This document shows, one piece after another, positions 53,301 to 62,300 of a stretch of 64,000 nt of DNA. Each line of letters begins with the position of its first letter. The first letter of the stretch is position 1. The notes under the pieces are model-generated. The model searched no databases. It saw only the letters and a program-made list of their open reading frames with translations, and was not told the origin of the DNA. The translations under genes and the position numbers were made by a program. Source of the DNA: Catonia carolina (lineage: Eukaryota > Arthropoda > Insecta > Hemiptera > Achilidae); NCBI GenBank assembly GCA_035578175.1, contig JAQMRL010000002.1:134418171-134482170 (forward strand). Direction: 5' to 3'.

Positions 53301-56300
53301 TTGGTACAGACACAAAGAACTATTTCCTAGTGATAAAACTAATGAACAATTTGGCAACAAAACAACAGAAATAAAAATGTATTTTGAAGAAAGATATGGT
53401 AGTAACCCACATTGATCATCGAATCAAATGCTGACTTATGAAAGTTTGAAATATTATTCCTACAGGCAAACAAGAGTATTTCATGGTAATAAAATACTAA
53501 GAGGCTGCATCCGTAGTGTAGTGGTAGCATACTAGCCTACAACACGGAAGTACCAGGTTCGATTCCCGGTAGGGTCTGGAAATTTTCACAAGTTAAAACC
53601 CACTGTAGTCATTAATAACTGAGCTTTTGTTGTAACTTTAAATTATTATTTTTTAATTACTAAGAAAGACAATATTTTGAAGTATTAAATTATTACTAAT
53701 ATGTAGGTGTCTCAATTTTAACCCATGTTCTTCACAAAGCCACTTCAGTGGCTGCAGAAATGGGTAGTGTAGTACGCGATAAAACTTGTTTCAGTGAGGT
53801 CAATATAAGTCTGAAATCTGTCACTGTTATATTTATTTTGTAGAGAATTCTTCAACACAACTACTAACATTTACAGAAATAGAATACATTGACAGGGAAA
53901 TATCTTATTATCGTTTTAGTACGGTGGGTAAGTTAGATTGTTGAAAAAATTTTATGTAAACAGATATCGCAAGCAAGTCGTCCATAAGTCAACATACAAA
54001 CACAATTCTTAGTTTGTTTCAAACCTGTGACGTTTTTCTATAGGAATTTGCCCTTGTTACAAACGGTTGGATCTATTGTACGACATAGCAAAGAAGGGAA
54101 GGGAGTGGCGCACAACAAAATACTACTTGCAGTGTTCCCAAACAAGTCACCCACATGTCATTCTCCTGCAACCTACAGAATTGTGAAATATACGTATGTA
54201 TAGATAAAATTATACTTTACAAATGGTTTTTTACGAGTAAAATCTAACCACAAGGTTTCGCTATTAAATAACAAGACTGACGTAAAAAAATTTATTTTAA
54301 TTTTATACATAATCACTTGTTGTCACCTTTAATTAACACTACTTCTCTATCCCTACAACGCTCCATACAAATTTTCCATTGTTGTAAACAGTGCTGGAAG
54401 GCATCTTCTGTCAGCTCCTTCAGGACACATGCCGCTTTCTCTTTTACAGCTTCCACAAACTCAAATCTTGTCCCTTTTAAGGCAGATTTCACCAAAGGGA
54501 ACAGGTAGAAGATAATAACAAGTGATGAAACGTGGTTTCTTTTCTTATAATCCGGAAACGAAGGGCCAATCCATGCATTGGAAGAGCCGAACTTCACCAA
54601 GAGCCAAAAAAGCTCGAATGAGCAAGTCAAAATTTAAAGCAATGATGATTATTTTTTTTTTATATCCATGGGATTATGTACCTTCACTGGGCTCCTGAAG
54701 GTCAAACAATTAATCAATATTACTACCTTGAGGTACTTCCTAAACTACGTCAAAGAGTAAGGAAAAAACGCCTCGAAATGTGGAAGGACAAATCATGGGT
54801 TCTCCACAAAGAGAATGCGCCAGCTCATTCCGCGTTATCTGTCAAGAGGTTCCTAGCAAAGTACAGCATTTCAGTGTTAGAACATCCACCTTATTCACCA
54901 GATCTTGCACCACGTGACTTCTACCTGTTCCCTAAGGTGAAATCTGCATTAAAAGGGACAAGATTTGAGTCTATGGAAGCTGTAAAAAAGAAAGCGGCAC
55001 GTGTCCTGAAGGAGCTGACAGAAGATGACTGCCAGCACTGTCTCCAACAATGGAAAATTCGCATGGAGGGTTGTACGGATAGAGAAGGAGTGTAAATTGA
55101 AGGTGACAATACGTGTTTAGGTATAAAATTAAAATTAAATTTTTTACAATGTCAGTCTCGTTATTTAACAGCCACACCTTGTACATGAATGTGTGTGTGT
55201 GACGTCATGGAAAAGGAATGTAACACGGCCGCTGTGTATTAGAAGCGGAACAATACAGAACAACCTTAACGGTTAAAAAGACATCCATACATGGTAAAAA
55301 TTGAAAGTATAAAAATTATACAGAGAGAAAAACTATTGTTTACATCAACAGTACTTATCAAGAAATGTCAGATAATGATTATGAATAAACGTATAAATTA
55401 ATATATAAAATGGGTAAGTTTCAGTTAAAACTTGCCTGATAGTCAGCCATCACAACTCTTGTCAAAGTACTACGAACAGCTTCAGTATCGAAAGGTGGCT
55501 TTCCAGTTAGTAAAGTATACAACATACATCCAAGGCCCCACACATCTGCTTCAAGACCATGTGAACTACGCGTAGCAACCTTAACAAAAAAAGTTAATTA
55601 ATTAAAATATATAAATGGCTATGTGTTACAAATTTTCACTAATCTACATGCCTCTTAATGCTGGTTTAATTTTTTCTAATTTATTTATACAGTATCATGA
55701 TCAAAAGACTAAAATGGGGGTTTATCCCACTGCTGCAATGTGCTCAACTACATCACTCGTGTAGGTTTGTCAGGTTTTCACAATGACTTTAGATCTAAAA
55801 CTGCACAGATAGGCATTTTTAGGTTAGCTCAATCAACTGATACCGAATGCTAATGCGATTGAAATTGTAGAAAAAATATTTTGTAGAACACTGAGAAATA
55901 TTTTTATGAACACACCTGCAACTCAACACCACAGAAATATATATGGCTGAACAATGCGAACAAACAATGAATATGAACGTGAGTTCTGTTACGGTGAGAT
56001 GATGGTTGATCTTCCACAGTAACAACACAACACGAAAGCATTGGCACATCCATGTATTCTTTCCAAGATGATTCGCTACGAACACATTTATCTAAAGTTA
56101 AAGGGATCAAGTCCGATATGAATAAGGCAAAACCTATATTAAAATCTTATTTAATATCATACAAGGTATCAGTTGGATAGATTTAGGGGAAAAAAATGTT
56201 TAAAGGTTTTATAAGCTGCCACTTTCTAGGCACAAATGTGACTACAGTGCGGCACATGAACTTTCTGGAATACTAATATTATAATCTCTTACAGAACTTT

Positions 56301-59300
56301 ATATAGCATTACTATACTATAAACAATTTTAAATACACGTATATGAGTCCTCCAGTTTCAAAACATTGTCCATTATTTTGAAAACTGAGAAAAATGCACA
56401 AAACTGATTTTACAGTTTCTAATGTACAAAATTTCAAAGTAAGTACTTTAGGTGTTAGCTACTGTGTAAAATTAATAAATAAAACTTGTGTCACAAAAGT
56501 AATGTTAATGTATTTGAAGGAAAGTGAAAAATAATTTTGGACAAGGCGAGGTTTGTAGCAGTTACATGGACATGGTCAGTTTTGTAGCTTTTCACATGGG
56601 ACAAGTTGAGTTTTGAAGCAGTGTTGTTTTATTATTATTTTTCAAGGAAACACAGTAGCATTTTTAGGTGATAAAAGAATCTTCCTGCAAGACAAGGATT
56701 TGTAGATGGTACTTCAAAAATATTTTTACCATATTTTAAAATAAAAAATTGCTTTAAATGATGATATTCCCAGACAAAAAAATCTACACCCTAACATCGA
56801 CATCTTCCATTGGTTGATCATCTTCATCTTCAGATATGTCATCACCAGAGATTGTACCCTTGGTCAATGGATTTTTCATAAAAAGAGAAGTTTTCCGTAG
56901 CTCTCCACTCATTATCGTAATGTTTACACATAGTTTGTTCAAATCTATTGCCTTGGCTGCTTCTGGTCTCAATTCTAAGTTGTAAGACCTATTAAACCTT
57001 CATTGGTTAAAAGGCTAAAAAGCCAGTAGGCCTATTTTTTTTCAAAGGTTAAGCAGGGAATTGGGAAAAACAAATCTATACATTTTGATTCTGAATAAAA
57101 AAAATTAAATTCTGCATTTCTTTTCTTACCATCAATAACTTTTATAATCTTCAAAAAATATTCAAAATTACCTCTGGAGATATATAATTTGGCGTTCCAC
57201 ACATAGTTAGATGTTTCTCATCAGGCCTCGACAGCTGTGTTGCTAAACCAAAATCTGCAATTTTCTGTAATAATTAAAAGTACGATATAAAAAGAAATTA
57301 TAAAATAACCTAACTTATAAAAAACTTTACTAAAACTGATGAAACCAGCTAAAACTTAACTGCACTAAAATTCATGTACCTTTCTGCCGCAGTGAAATAG
57401 GAAGACCAAAACTAAATTAAATTTGTTCTAGAAATCTACAAGAAAATTGAATTTTTTTTAATGATTAATCCCTTGACTGGTTTGATGCAGTTCTCCAAGC
57501 TGTTTTATCTTGCACAAGTGATTTCATATCTACAAATCAGCAACACCCTACATCATTTGTAATTTGGTTTAAATATTCTAACCTTTGCTTCCCCCTACAA
57601 TTCACTCCCTCAATATTATCCTCCATTATTGATAGAGCAATACCTGGATGACTTTAAAAAGTCCCACTAGCATATCCCTTCTTCAGGTAAAATGTTTCCA
57701 TACACTTCTTTCATTCATTCGATTAAGAGCCTCTAAATTACTTATTTTGTCTGACCCATCTAATCTTTAACATTTTCCTATTTAACACCACATTTCAAAA
57801 GCTTCTAAACTCTTCCTTTCTACAACCCCTATTACTCACATTTCGCTTCCGTATAATGATTACATTCCAAACATACCGTTTAAGAAGTTTTTCTTAATCT
57901 GTAAATCAAAGTTTGTAGTCAGTACGAAAAAAATTATACATTCTTAATATTTCCAGCACTCCCTTTTCGGAGCCTCCTGGATGCAGTTAACAAAAAAAAA
58001 TCAATGAAAACTTTATAGAATTTCAGCATGTATAATTCTGGCTTAACACTTTATAGTTCAGTACAAACAATGTAATTGAAAATTTTTAGTGATTACATCA
58101 TCTAGTAAAAGTTGGAAATAAATTTTTCCAATTTCATATTGAAGAAAACATATTACATGAAAACTTTTTAAAATAGAAAAAATTAGGATAGTACAAAATA
58201 TGACAATTTCTTTATTCCATATTTTTGGCAAGTTTAAATGAAGTGACAAGACTGTTTTTCAGCTGCCATAGAAAAAGCAGTGTCACCGGATGGCGACATT
58301 AAGTGGCGCTTTAAAACCTTTAATTTTTGGTGGCCCTGAAAAGAGCTGTTTAAGCAGTGGTCATCTTGATGGGAAGCACCGGTCGTAGTCATCATGGCGA
58401 TCGAGGAGCTGGGTGACACAGCATGTCGTCATCCAGCGGAGACATCATCTTCTTCCCTCGCAGTAGAGCTTTGATGGCTGCTTCGTCAGGTCTGTTGGGC
58501 GTAAGGCTCGGTCGAGGGACCGCTGTGGGCATCGCTCGCGTTAGCGGGCGATGACGGCCCGATCGACGGGGCTTACGGTGACAGTTCGGCGAGCGGAAGC
58601 ATCATCTTCTCTTTTGCGGGTCATTGATTAGTGTTCCCTGGAGTCCTATAGCTGTGTGCCGTGGTGAACGTCTTGTCTGCTGTCTGGATCGGAATTGAAT
58701 TTCTCTGTGTCTGGATCAGAATTGAATCTCTCGGCTCAGTGTAGTGCTGTGGTAGAGGGCAGTTACTGGCTTGGCCTTGATGACAAAGGCCGCTGTTGGT
58801 ACGCAGCCGAAAGGTTTCACGGTATGGCACCAAAGGGCCTACCACGCCGACAAGGGCAGGGAGAAGTATTGAAGGCCGGCAACACAGTAAATGATTAATT
58901 AGAAGGGGTGGCGGTGACAGCAGTAAAAATATTTTTCTTAAAATTTTGAGTGTATCCTGAACATCGAACACTATGATTCAGATACAGCACTGATATATTT
59001 TATATTACAGATAAGTTTCAAGGCTACCAAGTAACTCTTGTTTACAAAATTTAAACTGTTTCATACAAAGGTAGAAAGTGTGTGTCCCGCTTTGTTTAAA
59101 AATTTATAAAGACATTATGTTGTTTAGGTTATCAGCCAAAGAGCTGGTTTGAGGCTTTACTAAGTAAACTGAGGAGTGAGGTGGTTTACAATTGCCTTAC
59201 TCACTGAGAAGAAAAGTATGCTTAACAGCATGCCCGGCCCTCTGAAAAGCATCTACTTTGCACCCTGCAAATGACACCTTCACTTCACTCACCACAGGGT

Positions 59301-62300
59301 CTGGCTGTATAATGAAATTCATTATACTCAAAGGAGATAACTCTGACTAGTGCTTTAATACCTTTACCTCTTCTGTTCTTAAATGCTTTCGTCATATACA
59401 GTAGCGTGCAAATTAATCCGAACACAGATGTTAATTAATAAAAAGTAACTTTATTTACGAAAAACATTATATATATACGTACAATTTGTGAATATTTAGG
59501 AACTAATATGTTTCCCTTTATTTTTTATCACTTCACGTACACAATTTGGCATAGACTCAATTAATGTACTACAAAATTTTTAATTTGTTCGTGTCGAAAC
59601 CATACCGAGATTATTGCTACACAATGAGGTTATTTTTGTAGTAAAATCCACTTTTGAGAGTCGGTTTTTCACTATTGCCCAAAGATTTTCAACTGGACTT
59701 ATATCTGCGGAATTACCTGGTCATGACAACACTTTAACGTTTTCATGTTCAAAATATATTTTCACTTTCTTGGCAATATGGCGTGGCGTTAAATCGTGTT
59801 GGAACACTCCATTGCCTTGTGGGAATTTCTTATGAAGTTGTGGCACAACTATTGACTTAAGAATTTTGATATATCCATCGCTTTTAACATACTGTCTACT
59901 GGAATTAATGAACAGGCACTTCAAATCTTAAACAACCCCAAAACATTTTTTCTTGGGATGTTTAACTGATTGTTGGATATGAGCTGTGTTTGGATTAATT
60001 TGCACGCTACTGTAATTGGCTGCCCATGTGATAAAAAACAGGATTATTTCTGTAACTCTGGAACTTGCAGATCGAGTGCAAATAATTTAACACTCCACTT
60101 GCCTGTTATGGGCACATGAAGACATTACAGACATGATTGATGGTAGTAGACCTAAGAGATATAAAATAATCTGTACACTGCTTTACTTACCACTCTCATA
60201 TTGCTTGTTATTAGCAGATTGGCTAGACTCATATCTCTGTGCAATATGTTATGCGAATGAAGATAGAGTAGCCCTTCAACAACCTGTCGCAACACGTAAC
60301 TAGCTGTAACAAAAATTGTATTGACCTGATTAATTAGTGTAATAAAATGTTGCATCAACTATGCCGTTATTGATAATTTTGATGGAAACTACAACAATAC
60401 ATGAAATCCATGAAACAACAGTAGAAATGTATTTGATAAATTACCAAACCATTCAAAATTCTATTTAATGTATAATAAAGTAATTTCTTGCCAACTCAAC
60501 CAAAAAAATTTATTTTCAACCAAACCACCTCAGATGTTAATGAAAATTTCAGGAATTATTCTTTCCAAGTTTCTAAACATAAAAATAATATTTTTGATAA
60601 TTTTCATTTCCTTTGGTTTTTGAGTAGCCCTATTTAATTTTCAGAATTTGAAAAAACAGTTTTTATATAAGCTTGTTTTACAAAATTGTTAAGAATTCCA
60701 GTTCCAAAAGACTTAGAAAAGTGTTTTATATTAATTTTAAAAAGAACTTCACCAGCTTAATTTGATAAGCGATTTGAACATGTTTGGTAGAACTAAAATA
60801 TTTTTGAAAAATTTTTGAGAGTTTCAAAACCTTTTTAAACTATGTGTATATGTTTTATTTTAACAAACAAATACTGAAAATTCTAGAGGACCTGAATGGA
60901 ATGAGAAGTTGTGTCAAAAATGTCATATTGAAAAATGACTAAAATAAAATATGCCTGTCAAGTAGGATTTGTTCATTATATTATAAAAAAACACATAATT
61001 TTCAAAATTTTGAGTCACAAAAGATAACATACTTTCACCAAACATATTCAAGTAATACAATAAATTAAAGTTCGAGAAATTTTCTTGAAAATGAGATAAT
61101 GAACACTTCTCTAGGTCTTTTAGAACTGTAATTTAATAATAATTTATTAATTTTTTTAATAATTTTGTAAGACAAACAAGGAAGAAAAACTTTTCCAAAT
61201 TTTGAAAATTATAATTGTTCATTTAGAAACAAATCAGTATAATGCATCCTGCAGTTTGTAATTAATTCTAAAATTAAATATTTAAAATTCCTTAACTGAA
61301 CTTTTTGTAGCTCCATCAATTTTTATCTATTTACGATTTTACTTAAAAACTTACATAAATTCTGATGGATCCACCATCATTAATAGAAAAATTCTGTAAA
61401 ATTTTAATAATTAGTTGTAAATCATAATTAAATAAAAATCGAGGCAGCTACAAAAACAAAAACAGTACAGAAATTTTAAATATTTCAACATTAGAATTAT
61501 ATTTGTGTATAGATCGCTAGAAAGAATATTTTTTTTAATTTTCTAAAGAATCTGAGTTGTTCAGGTTGACTGCCTGTTTTTTTTTTTTTTTTTTTTTTTT
61601 TTTGGTTTTAACGTCCGACTCTTGACTGCTTGGTTGATTTGGCTTAAGTGTTCTTAATAGAAGTTTCAAGTTTCAGAGATCTCTATATACTTTATACAAG
61701 AACGTACATAATTTTAAACTGTGGTTATTGAAGAATTGTAGGAAATGTGGACAATTTCCAAAAAGTAATGAAAAAATAAATAAAAATATAAAATTCAGAT
61801 ACCACAGTGACAAACATATTTTTTCCATTAATTAGGCAAAAACATTGTATATTTAAATACAAAGAGCAATATTATAAGTCCTGTTCTTTCTGTCGAGTTA
61901 GGTGACAATTTATAAAAAAAGTATAAATATTATATTTTTCAACTTACATTCCTTCTCAGTAAATATAATAGAATTATTTTTAATGTATCGTTGTAATTCT
62001 CCATTGTGAGCTAATTCAAGTACTAGATACACATAGTTTGAATCTTCAAAAAATGTATACAACTCCAACACAGACGGATGTTTTAAGCGAGAGTGTATGG
62101 CTACCTCCTTTTTGAAAGAATTATTGAAGAATTGTAGGAAATGTGGACAATTTCCAAAAAGTAAATGAAAAAATAAATAAAAATATAAAATTCAGATACC
62201 ACAGTGACAAACATATTTTTTCCATTAATTAGGCAAAAACATTGTATATTTAAATACAAAGAGCAATATTATAAGTCCTGTTCTTTCTGTCGAGTTAGGT

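Noticed and set aside
54313..54630. 105-codon minus-strand ORF as a transposase gene
   Set aside because: It joins an inverted duplicate of the mariner C-terminus to antisense sequence; it results from the rearrangement.
58621..58971. 116-codon minus-strand ORF
   Set aside because: Falls within solo LTR copy 2; the mirrored part in copy 1 is not conserved as a frame.
59614..59835. 73-codon plus-strand ORF
   Set aside because: Shadow of the Tc1 transposase fragment on the other strand.
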